Translations under genes and position numbers: made by a program | In this document: piece after piece, positions 31,555 through 42,481 of the stretch | Position numbering within the stretch: position 1 is the first letter of the stretch | How the letters are laid out: the number at the start of each line of letters is the position of its first letter | The notes under the pieces: generated by a model | What the model saw: the letters and a program-made list of their open reading frames with translations, nothing else | Told to the model about the DNA's origin: nothing | Database searches by the model: none | NCBI RefSeq assembly: GCF_000278155.1 | Contig: NZ_JH725094.1 | Span: 604,984 to 668,983, forward strand | Direction of reading: 5' to 3' | Source of the DNA: Bartonella doshiae NCTC 12862 = ATCC 700133 | GTDB lineage: Bacteria > Pseudomonadota > Alphaproteobacteria > Rhizobiales > Rhizobiaceae | DNA length: 64,000 nt

Positions 31555-32934
31555 ATGATGAATAAAGCAAACCCTAAAAACACCTCTCCTGTTGTACCTA
31601 AAAAGGTTTTTATCAAAACCTACGGCTGTCAAATGAATGTTTATGACAGCCAACGCATGACTGACAGTCTAAATTCACAAGGTTATGTTACAACACAAAC
31701 ACCAAATGATGCTGACCTTATTCTTGTTAATACCTGCCATATTCGTGAAAAAGCAGCAGAAAAACTCTATTCTGATCTTGGTCGTTTGCGCGTGATGCGT
31801 CAAGAACGAGCACCTGACAAGCCCCTGATGATTGGTGTAACCGGTTGTGTTGCACAGGCCGAGGGAAATGAAATCTTACGCCGTGCTCCAACAGTGGATC
31901 TCGTCATTGGTCCACAAATGTATCATCGTTTGCCGGACTTGTTAGAACAAGCCAAGCAGGGGAAAAAAATCGTCGAAACAGACTATGCTGTTGAAGATAA
32001 ATTTGCTCATTTGCCGGCTCTCAATAAACGTGCCGTAAGAAATAGGGGTGTTAGCGCATTTTTAACAGTACAAGAAGGCTGCGATAAGTTTTGCACTTTT
32101 TGTGTTGTTCCATACACACGGGGTGCCGAAATATCGCGTTCTGTCGAGCAAATCACCGAAGAAGCGCGCCAACTTATAGAAGCTGGAGTCAAAGAAATTA
32201 CGCTCCTTGGACAAAATGTAAATGCTTGGCACGGGCAAAATGCTCATGGTAAAACTTGGCGTCTTGGTGATCTTCTCCATCATCTTGCCAAACTGGATGG
32301 TTTAAAGCGCTTGCGTTACACAACTAGCCATCCACGTGATATGGATGATAGTCTTATTGCTGCACATCGAGATCTCGATATATTGATGCCTTACTTACAT
32401 CTTCCTGTCCAGTCGGGTTCGGACAGAATCTTAAAAGCAATGAACCGTCAACACAAAAGTATTCATTATCTTCATCTCATTGAAAAAATTCGTACCGCAC
32501 GGCCTGATATTGCTTTTTCAGGCGATTTTATTGTAGGTTTTCCAGGAGAAACAGACGAAGATTTTAAAGACACTATCAAACTTATTCAACAGGTAAAGTA
32601 CAGTTCAGCCTATTCCTTCAAATATTCACCTCGACCAGGAACTGTTGGGGCAACAATGAAAAATCATGTTGACGAAGCGGTAAAAGATGCCCGTCTTCAA
32701 CATTTACAAATTCTTCTCCTTGAACAGCAACAAGCGTTTTTACGCTCTAAAGTTGGTGAAACAACCGATATTCTGATTGAAAAAGCTGGACGTTACGCGG
32801 GGCAAATGATAGGGCGCTCGCCTTGGCTTTTACCCGTTGTTGTGGATACAAAAGCCTCTACAGGCACCGTGATGACAATTCACATTAAAAATGTAAGCTC
32901 AAATAGTTTTGTTGGCGAAACAGCAAATATATAA
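31555..32934 (+). CDS. miaB: tRNA-2-methylthio-N6-dimethylallyladenosine synthase
   Basis: This 459-residue radical SAM methylthiotransferase makes ms2i6A37 on tRNAs. The N-terminal UPF0004 domain has Cys in [15 protein letters not shown] and VTGCVAQ. The radical SAM cluster is CDKFCTFC followed by [12 protein letters not shown] domain ends the protein (residues about 385-455). The start is one of two adjacent ATGs (31555 or 31558). It follows rimI by 31 bp and precedes phoH-ybeY, a common order. Confidence 0.97.
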   Translation: MMNKANPKNTSPVVPKKVFIKTYGCQMNVYDSQRMTDSLNSQGYVTTQTPNDADLILVNTCHIREKAAEKLYSDLGRLRVMRQERAPDKPLMIGVTGCVAQAEGNEILRRAPTVDLVIGPQMYHRLPDLLEQAKQGKKIVETDYAVEDKFAHLPALNKRAVRNRGVSAFLTVQEGCDKFCTFCVVPYTRGAEISRSVEQITEEARQLIEAGVKEITLLGQNVNAWHGQNAHGKTWRLGDLLHHLAKLDGLKRLRYTTSHPRDMDDSLIAAHRDLDILMPYLHLPVQSGSDRILKAMNRQHKSIHYLHLIEKIRTARPDIAFSGDFIVGFPGETDEDFKDTIKLIQQVKYSSAYSFKYSPRPGTVGATMKNHVDEAVKDARLQHLQILLLEQQQAFLRSKVGETTDILIEKAGRYAGQMIGRSPWLLPVVVDTKASTGTVMTIHIKNVSSNSFVGETANI

Positions 32935-33092
32935 CCGCCCTCATCGCTTATTCAAAATACAAAATTTATAGAACTCTTTTATTTTTGAAGAAAGTCATTA
33001 CATTTAAGGTTCATGCTTTTATAAAAAATAGATTGTTTTTATGAAGTTTATTCGAAAAAATATTCAGCATTTAGTGGATAGAGGAGAATAGG

Positions 33093-34178
33093 TTGAAAGC
33101 TTCAACCGCAAAATTAAAACGTATTAAAGAAAAAATAAGTTCTTGCCCTGAATACACAGATGTCTCAGGAAAAGCAAGTGTAGCAGATGTTCACCATGTT
33201 GTTTTAATTTTTGAAAACAATCGATATGCACAAACAGTTTTTGGTAAATTTAATGAAAATCTTGCTTATATTGAACAAAAACTTGGCATTAACATTCATC
33301 CACTTGGGAATGAAGTTTCTATTCATGGAAACGCTGCTGCTACAAAACGCACGCAATATGTATTGCAACAACTTTATGAACAAGCCAAAACACATCAAGA
33401 GCTAACATTATCAGATACAGAAGACGCAATTGCCATGGCAACTTTTCCACAAGAACAGCAAGAAACCCTAACAACAAAACACATACCAGCGCGATTGAAG
33501 ACTCATAAAAAAACAATCCATGCCAGAACTCCAACACAAAATGTCTACATACGTGCAATGGAATCTACAGAACTTGTTTTTGCTATAGGGCCAGCAGGAA
33601 CAGGAAAAACATATCTCGCTGTTGCTCATGCTGCAATGCTCTTAGAGCGTGGTATCATTGAACGAATTATCCTCTCACGTCCTGCCGTTGAAGCTGGGGA
33701 ACATCTTGGCTTTCTTCCTGGTGATCTTAAAGAAAAGGTCGATCCCTATTTACGTCCACTTTATGACGCTCTCTATGATATGATGCCTGTCGAAAAAGTA
33801 GAGCGCATTTTAGCTTCTGGCGTCATTGAAATTGCTCCTCTTGCTTTCATGCGTGGGAGAACACTTCCCCATGCTGCTATCATTCTTGATGAAGCGCAAA
33901 ACACCACACCTATGCAAATGAAAATGTTCCTCACACGTCTTGGAGAAGGAGCACGTATGATCGTCACTGGTGATGTAAGCCAAATTGATTTGCCTGCCGG
34001 ACAAAAATCGGGTTTAATCGAAGCAATCCGTATTCTTTCAAACATAGAAAATATTGCAATTATTCATTTTGATGAAAAAGATGTTATACGCCATCCTCTT
34101 GTTGCCGAGATTGTTCGTGCTTATGATTATGATTCTAGTGTACAAAATAAAAAAATACCTCCCTCTCGCGACGCATAA
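33093..34178 (+). CDS. PhoH-family ATPase (YbeZ)
   Basis: This 361-residue ATPase has Walker A GPAGTGKTYLA at about residue 170, SRPAVEAGEHLGFLPGD, Walker B IILDEAQNT, and TGDVSQIDLP. The N-terminal region looks like the KH-type RNA-binding segment of YbeZ. The family is linked to rRNA processing with YbeY, encoded 20 bp downstream. The start is TTG 33093, supported by AGAGGAGAA just upstream. Confidence 0.93.
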   Translation: MKASTAKLKRIKEKISSCPEYTDVSGKASVADVHHVVLIFENNRYAQTVFGKFNENLAYIEQKLGINIHPLGNEVSIHGNAAATKRTQYVLQQLYEQAKTHQELTLSDTEDAIAMATFPQEQQETLTTKHIPARLKTHKKTIHARTPTQNVYIRAMESTELVFAIGPAGTGKTYLAVAHAAMLLERGIIERIILSRPAVEAGEHLGFLPGDLKEKVDPYLRPLYDALYDMMPVEKVERILASGVIEIAPLAFMRGRTLPHAAIILDEAQNTTPMQMKMFLTRLGEGARMIVTGDVSQIDLPAGQKSGLIEAIRILSNIENIAIIHFDEKDVIRHPLVAEIVRAYDYDSSVQNKKIPPSRDA

Positions 34179-34198
34179 AAGAATGAATTCTATTTGTC

Positions 34199-34675
34199 AT
34201 GATTACTATTGATATAACTCTGGAAAGCACTGGGTGGAATGATGAAAAAATGCTCTATACTCTCACCGAAAAAGCATTAACAACTACAATGCATCATGTT
34301 TCATTGGGAAATGTTGTAAGTGAAGTCAGCTTGCTTTTTACAGATGATCAACATATGGCACAGATCAATGCGCAATGGCGTAATAAAAATAAACCCACCA
34401 ATGTATTATCTTTTCCTGCTTTTCCTATTAAAGCTGGGGATCCTCCTGGACCTATGCTTGGTGATATCATCATTGCACGAGAAACTGTTGCACTTGAAGC
34501 AAAGCAAGAGGGAAAATTATTTCAAGATCATTTGACGCATATGATTGTCCATGGCGCTCTCCACCTTCTTGGTTATAACCATGAAACAGATGATGAAGCA
34601 TACCAAATGGAAGAGCTTGAAAGAGAAATCCTTCAAAAGCTTTCCATAAAAGATCCCTATACTGAATTATCTTAA
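34199..34675 (+). CDS. ybeY: Endoribonuclease YbeY
   Basis: This 158-residue metalloprotein takes part in 16S rRNA 3'-end maturation and ribosome quality control. The zinc motif [11 protein letters not shown] (HxxxHxxxxxH) is at about residues 118-128. NVLSFP, matching the family TNVLSFP block, is also present. It is in an operon with phoH upstream and corC downstream. Confidence 0.96.
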   Translation: MITIDITLESTGWNDEKMLYTLTEKALTTTMHHVSLGNVVSEVSLLFTDDQHMAQINAQWRNKNKPTNVLSFPAFPIKAGDPPGPMLGDIIIARETVALEAKQEGKLFQDHLTHMIVHGALHLLGYNHETDDEAYQMEELEREILQKLSIKDPYTELS

Positions 34676-34773
34676 AATGATAAAATAATTTTTAAAAATC
34701 ACTATCACAAATATCCAATTTAAAGCGTTTTATGTCTCCGTTATAAAAAGAAGGTTTAAAAGATTTTAGAATC

Positions 34774-35793
34774 ATGGCAAACAAAGCGAATGCACAAAAT
34801 AACAATCAAGCATCTTCTGATATTGAAGAACATCCCCCACAGCGAACAAATCATCCAGAAAAATACTCCCTGATAAATCATCTGTTTTCATTTTTACGGG
34901 GACGCAATTCTACGTCACTGCGCGACGACCTTACTGTTGCACTCATCGCTGATAATGAAAAAGATACTGCTCTTTTTTCACCTGAAGAACGTACTATGCT
35001 GCACAATATCTTACGCTTGCGCGAAGCGCGTGTTGATGATGTCATGATTCCACGTTCTGAGATAGCAGCGTTGGAAATAAACACTCCTCTAGGGGAGGCT
35101 CTTAAATATTTTGCGAAAATTGGTCATTCGCGTATACCTGTTTATGTTGAAACCTTAGATGATCCAAGAGGAATGGTTCATATCCGTGATATCCTTAATT
35201 ATATAACACGCTTTATTACACAGTCAGTGCAAAACGTGCAAACATCCGATTTGCTGCAGTTAAGTCATACAGATTTACATACCCCAATCGGTAACTTAGA
35301 CTTGGTTCGGTCAGTCCTCTTTGTTCCTAGTTCCATGCTGGCAAGTAAATTGCTAACACGAATGCAAACGACACGAACACAAATGGCTTTGGTAATTGAT
35401 GAACATGGTGGCACAGACGGTTTAGTTTCTATGGAAGATATTGTTGAATTAGTTGTTGGTGACATCGAAGATGAACATGATAATGTTGACAATGCTATCG
35501 TGCGTGAGCCTAATAATAGATGGCTCGTTGATGCACGAACCGAACTAGAAGATGTGGAAAAAGCTCTTGGTCCTCATTTTGTCGTAGGAGAATATGGTGA
35601 TGAAGTTGATACTATTGGTGGTTTAATTGTTTCCATTCTTGATCGTATTCCTGCAAAAGGTGAAATCGTTGAGGCCATACCTGGCTATCGATTCCGTATT
35701 TTAGAAGCTGATAAACGTCGAATTAAGCGATTGCGCATTTTTCGTATCCCAGAAAATGAGAATTTTGAGAAAAATGCCATCCCTAAAGAATAA
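34774..35793 (+). CDS. CorC/TlyC-type CBS-domain protein
   Basis: This 339-residue cytosolic protein contains LREARVDDVMIPRSEI, two CBS domains (about residues 95-215; the second holds MALVIDEHGGTDGLVSMEDIVELVVGDIEDEHD), and a C-terminal CorC_HlyC domain (GEYGDEVDTIGGLIV). It lacks the DUF21 membrane part of the larger CNNM-type exporters, as usual for short CorC proteins. It is linked with magnesium/cobalt efflux, but has also been called a haemolysin (TlyC) in older literature; the latter role is doubtful. Its last codons overlap the start of lnt. Confidence 0.9.
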   Translation: MANKANAQNNNQASSDIEEHPPQRTNHPEKYSLINHLFSFLRGRNSTSLRDDLTVALIADNEKDTALFSPEERTMLHNILRLREARVDDVMIPRSEIAALEINTPLGEALKYFAKIGHSRIPVYVETLDDPRGMVHIRDILNYITRFITQSVQNVQTSDLLQLSHTDLHTPIGNLDLVRSVLFVPSSMLASKLLTRMQTTRTQMALVIDEHGGTDGLVSMEDIVELVVGDIEDEHDNVDNAIVREPNNRWLVDARTELEDVEKALGPHFVVGEYGDEVDTIGGLIVSILDRIPAKGEIVEAIPGYRFRILEADKRRIKRLRIFRIPENENFEKNAIPKE

Positions 35794-37390
35794 TCGAGCG
35801 TTTTTAAATAACTTCATACTTTTTTTATTTTCTGTTACCGGTTGGAAACGGCAAGCGTGGGTATTTCTATGTGGAGCATTAACATCGTTTGCACTTCCAC
35901 CGTTTTATTTGACTCCTCTCTGCTTTTTTACTTTCCCTGTCTTCACTGTTTTACTTGATGCAATAAAAACCATAGAAAACAAGAAAAAACGTCTTCTCAC
36001 TTATGCTCTAAGCTGTGGAACCTTCGGTTTTAGTTATTTTATTTGCAGCCTTTGGTGGTTAAGCAATGCCTTATTAACAGACCCTGCTACTTTTGGTTGG
36101 GCGGTACCATTTGCTATTTTGTGTCCTCCTATCTATCTCTCCCTTTATTGGTTTTTTGCTGGTTTTATTATTGGTTTGTTATGGACACAAGGAATAGCAC
36201 GCTTCTTTGTACTAGCTTTTGGGCTAGGATTAGCAGAATGGTTGCGGGCACTTTTATTCACAGGTTTTCCTTGGAATGCTCTTGGTTATACAGCTATGCC
36301 AACTCCAATATTCATGCAATCAGATGTAATTGTAGGACTTTACGGAATGAATATTCTAGTTGTTTTAGCCTACAGTTTGCCTACCGTTTTATTAACAAAA
36401 GAAAAAAAGAAACCTGCACTTTTTCTTTGCGCATCCCTTATATTGGTCCACAGCGGTTTTGGATTTTATCGCCTCAATACTGCACCCAATATAGCTGATT
36501 ATCAAAAAAACAGTCATTGGGTACGCATTGTACAACCTTCTATTCAGCAAAACGTAAAATTAGACAATACAACACGAGAAGCTCTCTTTACGATGCACAT
36601 GAATCTCAGTCTAATACCAAAAGCAGAAACTATTCCAGAACCTGACTTTATCATATGGCCCGAAGCATCCATTCCCTACCTCCTTTTTGATAACTCTAAC
36701 ATCACAATGCGCATTGCTTCTCTATTAAAACCCAATCAATGGGCTATTATTGGTGCTATGCGAGCTAGCAAAGATGCCTCTGACCTACAAACAAAATATT
36801 TTAATACAATTGCAGTCATTAACGCCAAAGGTCATATTCTAAACACTTCTGACAAACTGCACCTAGTGCCTTTTGGAGAATATCTTCCTTATCAGGATTT
36901 ATTTAAAAAAATTGGATTACATGCCCTTGCTGATAATATTGGTGGGTATAGTGCTGCTACTGCACGCAAAACTGTCGTGATGCCAAATGGATTTTCTTAT
37001 CTTCCTCTTATCTGTTATGAAGCAATATTCCCCAATGAAATGTCTTTTCAAGGTTCTCCTCCTCAAGCAATTATTAATGTGACAAATGATGCATGGTTTG
37101 GAGTAACACCTGGCCCGTATCAACATCTTCAACAAGCACAACTCCGCGCTGTGGAATTAGGAATCCCGCTCATACGAGCAGCGAATAATGGAATATCAGC
37201 TGTCATTGATTCTTATGGACGAATCATTGTAGCTCTCCAACAAAATGCTGTTGGTATTATTGATTCACCGATTCCATCATCAGTCAGCCCTTTATGGGGC
37301 AATGAATACAGGATATTCTCTACTTTTATCTTGTTTATTCTTATGCTACTGTGTCGTTTCGGTTTTGGTTATACAAAACAGCTTAAATGA
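35774..37390 (+). CDS. lnt: Apolipoprotein N-acyltransferase
   Basis: This inner-membrane enzyme adds the third acyl chain to lipoproteins. It has about six N-terminal membrane segments and a nitrilase-like periplasmic domain with the catalytic triad Glu (IIWPEASIPY), Lys (SDKLHLVPFGEY) and Cys (LICYEAIFP), then a last membrane segment. I chose ATG 35774 (538 residues, GAGAA just upstream); ATG 35756 would add six residues. Both lie inside the end of corC, so translation is coupled. Confidence 0.94.
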   Translation: MPSLKNNRAFLNNFILFLFSVTGWKRQAWVFLCGALTSFALPPFYLTPLCFFTFPVFTVLLDAIKTIENKKKRLLTYALSCGTFGFSYFICSLWWLSNALLTDPATFGWAVPFAILCPPIYLSLYWFFAGFIIGLLWTQGIARFFVLAFGLGLAEWLRALLFTGFPWNALGYTAMPTPIFMQSDVIVGLYGMNILVVLAYSLPTVLLTKEKKKPALFLCASLILVHSGFGFYRLNTAPNIADYQKNSHWVRIVQPSIQQNVKLDNTTREALFTMHMNLSLIPKAETIPEPDFIIWPEASIPYLLFDNSNITMRIASLLKPNQWAIIGAMRASKDASDLQTKYFNTIAVINAKGHILNTSDKLHLVPFGEYLPYQDLFKKIGLHALADNIGGYSAATARKTVVMPNGFSYLPLICYEAIFPNEMSFQGSPPQAIINVTNDAWFGVTPGPYQHLQQAQLRAVELGIPLIRAANNGISAVIDSYGRIIVALQQNAVGIIDSPIPSSVSPLWGNEYRIFSTFILFILMLLCRFGFGYTKQLK

Positions 37391-37534
37391 TTGAATGCCC
37401 ATGTATGTATCATGTTGTGCATATCAGTAACATTGGGAAAAGTGTTACATATTATCTTAATTGTATGGTAAACTGACTTCACGTAAATTTGATGTTGGTT
37501 TAGAAGTAAAGTGCTGGAAATAAAGAGTTATATT

Positions 37535-37948
37535 ATGACCGAAACTAGAAAAAAACCAGATCCCATAGATATTTATGTTGGAACCCGTATTCGTTTACGT
37601 CGTAACATTTTAGGACTTACTCAGGAAAAGCTAGGTGAAAAACTAGGTATTACTTTTCAACAAATCCAAAAATATGAAAAAGGTACAAATCGTATTGGTG
37701 CAAGTCGCCTTCAAGCGATGGCGGAAATTATGGATGTCCCTGTATCTTATTTTTTTGATAAAGGCATTAATACGCAACATGAAGAAGGGTTTGCTGAAAA
37801 CGATAGTAATTTTATGGATTTTTGCTCCAGTAGTGAGGGAATTCAACTCATGCGTGCTTTCACAAATATATCTGATGCCAAAGTGCGTCGAAAAATTATT
37901 GATTTAGCAAAAGCTCTTTCTGAGGAAGATTTGACAAACAAACTATAA
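37535..37948 (+). CDS. XRE-family transcriptional regulator upstream of metK
   Basis: This 137-residue protein has an HTH_3 domain at residues about 12-70 (GTRIRLRRNILGLTQEKLGEK, split here at the usual helix boundary, then TFQQIQKYEKGTNRI) and a short C-terminal helical part ending DLAKALSEED. The start is ATG 37535 (MTETRKKPDP); a GTG at 37511 is in frame but less likely. Its place between lnt and metK is conserved in Rhizobiales, which hints at a role linked to S-adenosylmethionine or methylation, though that is unproven. Confidence 0.9.
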   Translation: MTETRKKPDPIDIYVGTRIRLRRNILGLTQEKLGEKLGITFQQIQKYEKGTNRIGASRLQAMAEIMDVPVSYFFDKGINTQHEEGFAENDSNFMDFCSSSEGIQLMRAFTNISDAKVRRKIIDLAKALSEEDLTNKL

Positions 37949-38070
37949 AAATACCCTTTCTTTTATTCATTCATAAATCAGCATTGTCGATTTGCTGTAA
38001 AATTGGCAAATAGAAGCAATTTTAAGAGACGATCAATAAAAGTATTAGTTTTCTTTTTGAAGGAGTTCCT

Positions 38071-39339
38071 ATGCCGCATCAAGATTATCTTTTTACAAGT
38101 GAGTCGGTATCAGAAGGACATCCTGATAAAATTTGTGACCGTATTTCTGATGAAATCGTTGACATGATCTATAGGGAAGCGCAAAAAACTGGCACTAACC
38201 CTTGGTTGATACGAATTGCTTGTGAAACTTTAGTCAGTGTGAACCGCGTTATTATTGCTGGTGAAGTACGTGTTCCTGATACACTCTTAAAAAGAAATAA
38301 AAATAAAGAGTTTATCTACGATGAAAGAGGATTTCCATGCATTAATCCTTCTCCTTTTCGTGCAGTAGCACGCCGTGCTATTCGTGAAATTGGCTATAAA
38401 CAAGTAGGATTCCATTGGAAAACTGTTAAAATTGATGTTCTTTTGCGTCCTCAATCAGCAGATATTGCACGAGGAGTTGATTGCGCTATAGATAGGCACG
38501 GTGAAGAAGGGGCTGGAGATCAAGGTATCATGTTTGGGTATGCTTGCCGTGAAACATCAGATCTCATGCCTGCGCCGATTTATTATGCCCATAAAATTTT
38601 AAAACTTCTTGCCGAAGCGCGCCATAAAGAAGAAGGAGAAACGGGAAAATTAGGACCAGATGCAAAAAGTCAAATAACAATACGGTATAAAAATGGAAAA
38701 CCTATAGAGGTTACATCTATTGTTCTTTCGACACAGCATTTAGATGAAAGTTGGGATTCAAATAAAGTACGCAAAGTGGTTGAGCCTTATATTCGTCAAG
38801 CTTTGCATGATATTCCTATTTCTGATCAATGCAGTTGGTACATTAATCCAACAGGAAAATTTGTTATTGGTGGTCCTCAATGTGATGCAGGACTTACAGG
38901 ACGCAAAATCATTGTTGATACTTATGGAGGTGCAGCCCCCCATGGTGGAGGGGCTTTTTCAGGTAAAGATACAACAAAAGTCGATCGTTCTGCCGCTTAT
39001 GCCGCTCGCTATCTGGCTAAAAACATAGTAGCAGCTGATTTAGCAGACCGATGCACCATTCAACTCTCTTATGCCATTGGTGTTGCACAACCCTTATCCA
39101 TTTATCTTAATCTCCATGGAACAGGAAAAGTCGATGAAAATATTCTCGAAGCTGCAATTCGCAAAATAATGGATCTTTCACCATCAGGTATTCGAAAACA
39201 TCTTGATCTCAACAAACCTATTTACACCAAAACAGCTGCTTATGGACATTTTGGACGTAAACCTAAAGATGATGGTTCGTTTTCATGGGAAAAAACCGAT
39301 CTCGTTAAAAAGCTTCAAACGATGATTAAAGCATCATGA
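38071..39339 (+). CDS. metK: S-adenosylmethionine synthase
   Basis: This 422-residue enzyme makes SAM from methionine and ATP. Signatures are [32 protein letters not shown], and the P-loop [19 protein letters not shown]. It is somewhat longer than the E. coli enzyme, as in other alphaproteobacteria. AAGGAG lies 7 nt before the ATG. Its stop overlaps the trmB start by four bases (ATGA). I saw no SAM riboswitch in the 120 bp upstream. Confidence 0.97.
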   Translation: MPHQDYLFTSESVSEGHPDKICDRISDEIVDMIYREAQKTGTNPWLIRIACETLVSVNRVIIAGEVRVPDTLLKRNKNKEFIYDERGFPCINPSPFRAVARRAIREIGYKQVGFHWKTVKIDVLLRPQSADIARGVDCAIDRHGEEGAGDQGIMFGYACRETSDLMPAPIYYAHKILKLLAEARHKEEGETGKLGPDAKSQITIRYKNGKPIEVTSIVLSTQHLDESWDSNKVRKVVEPYIRQALHDIPISDQCSWYINPTGKFVIGGPQCDAGLTGRKIIVDTYGGAAPHGGGAFSGKDTTKVDRSAAYAARYLAKNIVAADLADRCTIQLSYAIGVAQPLSIYLNLHGTGKVDENILEAAIRKIMDLSPSGIRKHLDLNKPIYTKTAAYGHFGRKPKDDGSFSWEKTDLVKKLQTMIKAS

Positions 39340-40037
39340 TTGACCATAACACACGGATGAGTAAAGCTTTTTTCGGTCGTCGACAAGGAAAACGTCTCAG
39401 TAACAGTCAGCTTACACGTATAAAAATGTTTCTCCCAATTCTGAACATTAATCTAAATAGTCCTGCACCTTTAGATCTTACCTCCTTGTTTTCCAGAAAA
39501 GTAAAAGACGTCCGTCTTGAAATTGGCTTTGGTGGAGGTGAGCATTTGCTTTATGAAATGAAACATTTTCCACAAACTGGGTTTATTGGTGTAGAACCCT
39601 TTATCAATGGTATGGCAAAAATGTTGATGTCTTTTGAACAGCACAAAGAACACCAAAATCATCTCCGCCTTTACAATGATGATGCCACACGCCTCCTTGA
39701 TTGGTTACCTAATGCATCCCTTGATGGAATAGATCTCTTTTATCCTGATCCGTGGCCTAAAAAAAAGCATTGGAAAAGGCGCTTCATAAATGTAAAAAAT
39801 CTTAACCGTTTTGCTCGCGTTCTTAAAACAGGTAAAAAATTACGCTTTGCCAGCGATATAGACAGCTATATAAATTGGACTTTATACCATTGTATACAGC
39901 ATGACAATTTTGAATGGAAAGCTGAAAATCCTGCAGATTGGAAAAATCCTTATCCACTATGGACAAGCACCCGTTATGAAACAAAAGCTTTACGTGAAGG
40001 GCGAGAACCTGTTTATCTTACTTTTATAAAAAAATAA
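39336..40037 (+). CDS. trmB: tRNA (guanine-N7-)-methyltransferase
   Basis: This 233-residue enzyme methylates G46 in tRNA using SAM, the product of the gene upstream. Motif I reads [11 protein letters not shown]. The family signature [18 protein letters not shown] is present, and it ends with [20 protein letters not shown]. The four-base overlap with metK suggests translational coupling. Confidence 0.96.
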   Translation: MIDHNTRMSKAFFGRRQGKRLSNSQLTRIKMFLPILNINLNSPAPLDLTSLFSRKVKDVRLEIGFGGGEHLLYEMKHFPQTGFIGVEPFINGMAKMLMSFEQHKEHQNHLRLYNDDATRLLDWLPNASLDGIDLFYPDPWPKKKHWKRRFINVKNLNRFARVLKTGKKLRFASDIDSYINWTLYHCIQHDNFEWKAENPADWKNPYPLWTSTRYETKALREGREPVYLTFIKK

Positions 40038-40121
40038 AATGATGCAATGCTTTTCTTATAAACAACTTGAAAAATTTTAATTTTAAGAGTATCACTAGCT
40101 AAATTCTTGGTCTTATGATGA

Positions 40122-40151
40122 GGAGTGGGCTGTATGGACCCGCTCCTTTTT
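40122..40151 (+). terminator. rimP-leader attenuator hairpin
   Basis: GGAGTGGG (40122-40129) pairs with CCCGCTCC (40139-40146) and is followed by TTTTT, so it has the form of an intrinsic terminator. It sits 40 bp before the rimP ATG, not after a gene. A putative attenuator, the rimP leader, has been described in this position in alphaproteobacteria; this element fits it. It could limit expression of the rimP-nusA-infB operon, possibly with feedback through NusA. Confidence 0.7.
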
Positions 40152-40190
40152 AGTGTCGTAATATTGATGAAAGCAGCTTGGATAAGGTGT

Positions 40191-40817
40191 ATGAGCGAAA
40201 CTGAAAAAATAAATGATCTTGATGAACCACGTCTGTTTGAAGAAAATGGCGTTGAAGCACAGGTTGCTGCACATATCATACCTTTACTTAAACCTTTAGG
40301 TTTTCGCTTGGTGCGCATAAAGCTTCTTGGTTTAAATGGTTTAACACTTCAGATTATGGTTGAACGCGCTGATGGCTCCATGACAATAGAAGATTGTGAA
40401 ATTGTTAGTCGAACTATTTCTCCTCTTCTTGATGTCCAAAATGTTATTGAACGTAAATATCATTTGGAAGTCTCATCTCCTGGAATTGATCGCCCCTTAG
40501 TAAGAAAATCTGATTTTTTTTATTGGCAAGGGCATATTGCAAAAATTGAAACCAACGTAATAATTGATGGGCGTAGAAAATTTCGTGGGACACTTGCAAA
40601 TATCACACAAGATGGCTTTACTTTAAATACTGATAAGGCTGCCTATGGAGAAAATGTGTATATTCCTATTCTCTTTGAGAATATCGTCGATGCGCACTTG
40701 GTGCTTACCGATGAACTTATTCGTGATACGTTTAAAAAAAATAAAGATTTAAATCAACAATCAATTCCTGAAGATATTCCTAACGTCTCAAAAGAGGCAC
40801 TTAATTACAAAAAATAA
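40191..40817 (+). CDS. rimP: Ribosome maturation factor RimP
   Basis: This 208-residue protein is needed for 30S subunit maturation. It has LKPLGFRLVRIKLLG at the start of the first domain, then VSRTISPLLD, then YHLEVSSPGIDRPL, then a C-terminal SH3-like domain. The start is ATG 40191 (MSETEK) after AAGG; frames reaching further upstream run into the attenuator hairpin, so they are unlikely. It begins the rimP-nusA-ylxR-infB-rbfA-truB operon. Confidence 0.95.
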   Translation: MSETEKINDLDEPRLFEENGVEAQVAAHIIPLLKPLGFRLVRIKLLGLNGLTLQIMVERADGSMTIEDCEIVSRTISPLLDVQNVIERKYHLEVSSPGIDRPLVRKSDFFYWQGHIAKIETNVIIDGRRKFRGTLANITQDGFTLNTDKAAYGENVYIPILFENIVDAHLVLTDELIRDTFKKNKDLNQQSIPEDIPNVSKEALNYKK

Positions 40818-40867
40818 ATATCACTAGGATCAACGCCCATCGTGTGGCACAAAGAAGGAGAGAAGCG

Positions 40868-42481
40868 ATGGCTACAAGCGCTAACAGGCTTGAAATTCTG
40901 CAAATTGCAGATGCTGTTGCACGTGAAAAATCAATTGACCGTGAAATTGTCATTTCTGCGATGGCCGATGCTATTCAAAAGGCAGCACGTTCTCGTTATG
41001 GTCAAGAAACCAATATCCGTGCTGAAATTAATACTAAAACAGGTGAAATTAAGTTACAGCGTCTACTGAAAATTGTTGATGTTGTTGAAGATTATACAAC
41101 TGAAATCACTTTATCCGATGCACTTAAGCGCCAAGCGGACGCAAAAATTGGTGAATTCTTCTACGATCTTTTGCCTCCCATGGATTTTGGACGCATAGCA
41201 GCACAATCTGCTAAACAGGTTATTGTACAAAAAGTACGTGATGCAGAACGTGACCAACAATACGAAGAATTTAAAAATAAAATTGGAGAAATTATTTCTG
41301 GCACAGTAAAACGCGTAGAATATGGCAATGTTATCGTTGATCTCGGACGCGGTGAAGCTATTGTGCGCCGTGATGAATTAATTCCTCGTGAATCCTTTCG
41401 TTATGGAGATCGTATTCGCGCCTTTGTCAATGATGTGCACCGTGAACAACGAGGTCCACAAATTTTTCTTTCACGCACACATCCCCAATTTATGGTAAAA
41501 CTTTTTACTATGGAAGTGCCAGAAATCTATGACGGTATTATAGAAATTAAATCTGTTGCCCGCGATCCAGGCTCACGTGCTAAAATTGCTGTTGTTTCGC
41601 GTGATGGTTCCATTGATCCTGTTGGCGCATGTGTTGGGATGCGAGGGAGTCGTGTTCAAGCTGTCGTTGCAGAATTGCAAGGAGAAAAAATTGATATTAT
41701 TCCTTGGTCACCTGATGCTGCAACATTTATTGTCAATGCGCTACAACCTGCTGAAGTTTCCAAAGTCGTTCTCGATGAAGATGCAGAACGTATCGAGGTT
41801 GTTGTTCCTGATGACCAGCTCAGCCTTGCTATTGGACGACGTGGACAAAATGTCCGTTTAGCTTCGCAATTAACAGGATGGAACATTGATATCTTAACGG
41901 AGCAGGAAGAATCTGAAAATCGTCAAAAAGAATTTGCCGAACGCAGTAAATTGTTTATGGAATGCTTAGATGTTGACGAAATGATTGGGCAAGTTATGGC
42001 ATCAGAAGGGTTTTCTTCTATTGAAGAAATTGCCTATATTGCTCTCGAAGAAATTGCTTCCATTGATGGTTTTGATCATGAAACTGCAGCGGAGATCCAA
42101 AGTCGTGCGCGCGAATATCTAGAAAACAAAGAAAAAGAACTTGATGAAACACGTAAAAAACTCGGTGTTTCTGATGAATTGCGTGCACTTCCTGGAATGA
42201 CAAATGCTATGCTGGTTGCTATTGGTGAAGATGGCGTGAAAACAATGGAGGATTTTGCGGGCTATGCAATTGACGATTTAGCTGGCTGGAAAGAGCGTAA
42301 AGACGGGCAAGTACAGAACTTTTCTGGTATTCTAACCCCTTTTGATATCACACGTGCTGATGCAGAAGCTATGGTTTTAGCTGCACGTGTACAAGCAGGT
42401 TGGATAAACCAAGCTGATCTTATTACAGAAAATTCTGTAGACGATAAAACAACAGATGATTTGAATGTGGATACACTTTAA
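40868..42481 (+). CDS. nusA: Transcription termination/antitermination protein NusA
   Basis: This 537-residue protein binds RNA polymerase and nascent RNA. It has the N-terminal RNAP-binding domain, an S1 domain ([18 protein letters not shown], about residues 135-200), two KH domains ([27 protein letters not shown]), and C-terminal helix-hairpin-helix repeats. AAGGAG lies 7 nt before ATG 40868, so I prefer it to the in-frame GTG 40844. Its stop abuts the next start with no gap. Confidence 0.97.
   Translation: MATSANRLEILQIADAVAREKSIDREIVISAMADAIQKAARSRYGQETNIRAEINTKTGEIKLQRLLKIVDVVEDYTTEITLSDALKRQADAKIGEFFYDLLPPMDFGRIAAQSAKQVIVQKVRDAERDQQYEEFKNKIGEIISGTVKRVEYGNVIVDLGRGEAIVRRDELIPRESFRYGDRIRAFVNDVHREQRGPQIFLSRTHPQFMVKLFTMEVPEIYDGIIEIKSVARDPGSRAKIAVVSRDGSIDPVGACVGMRGSRVQAVVAELQGEKIDIIPWSPDAATFIVNALQPAEVSKVVLDEDAERIEVVVPDDQLSLAIGRRGQNVRLASQLTGWNIDILTEQEESENRQKEFAERSKLFMECLDVDEMIGQVMASEGFSSIEEIAYIALEEIASIDGFDHETAAEIQSRAREYLENKEKELDETRKKLGVSDELRALPGMTNAMLVAIGEDGVKTMEDFAGYAIDDLAGWKERKDGQVQNFSGILTPFDITRADAEAMVLAARVQAGWINQADLITENSVDDKTTDDLNVDTL

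Noticed and set aside
37949..38070. Possible SAM riboswitch before metK
   Set aside because: I found no conserved SAM-binding core or expression-platform hairpin in the short gap.
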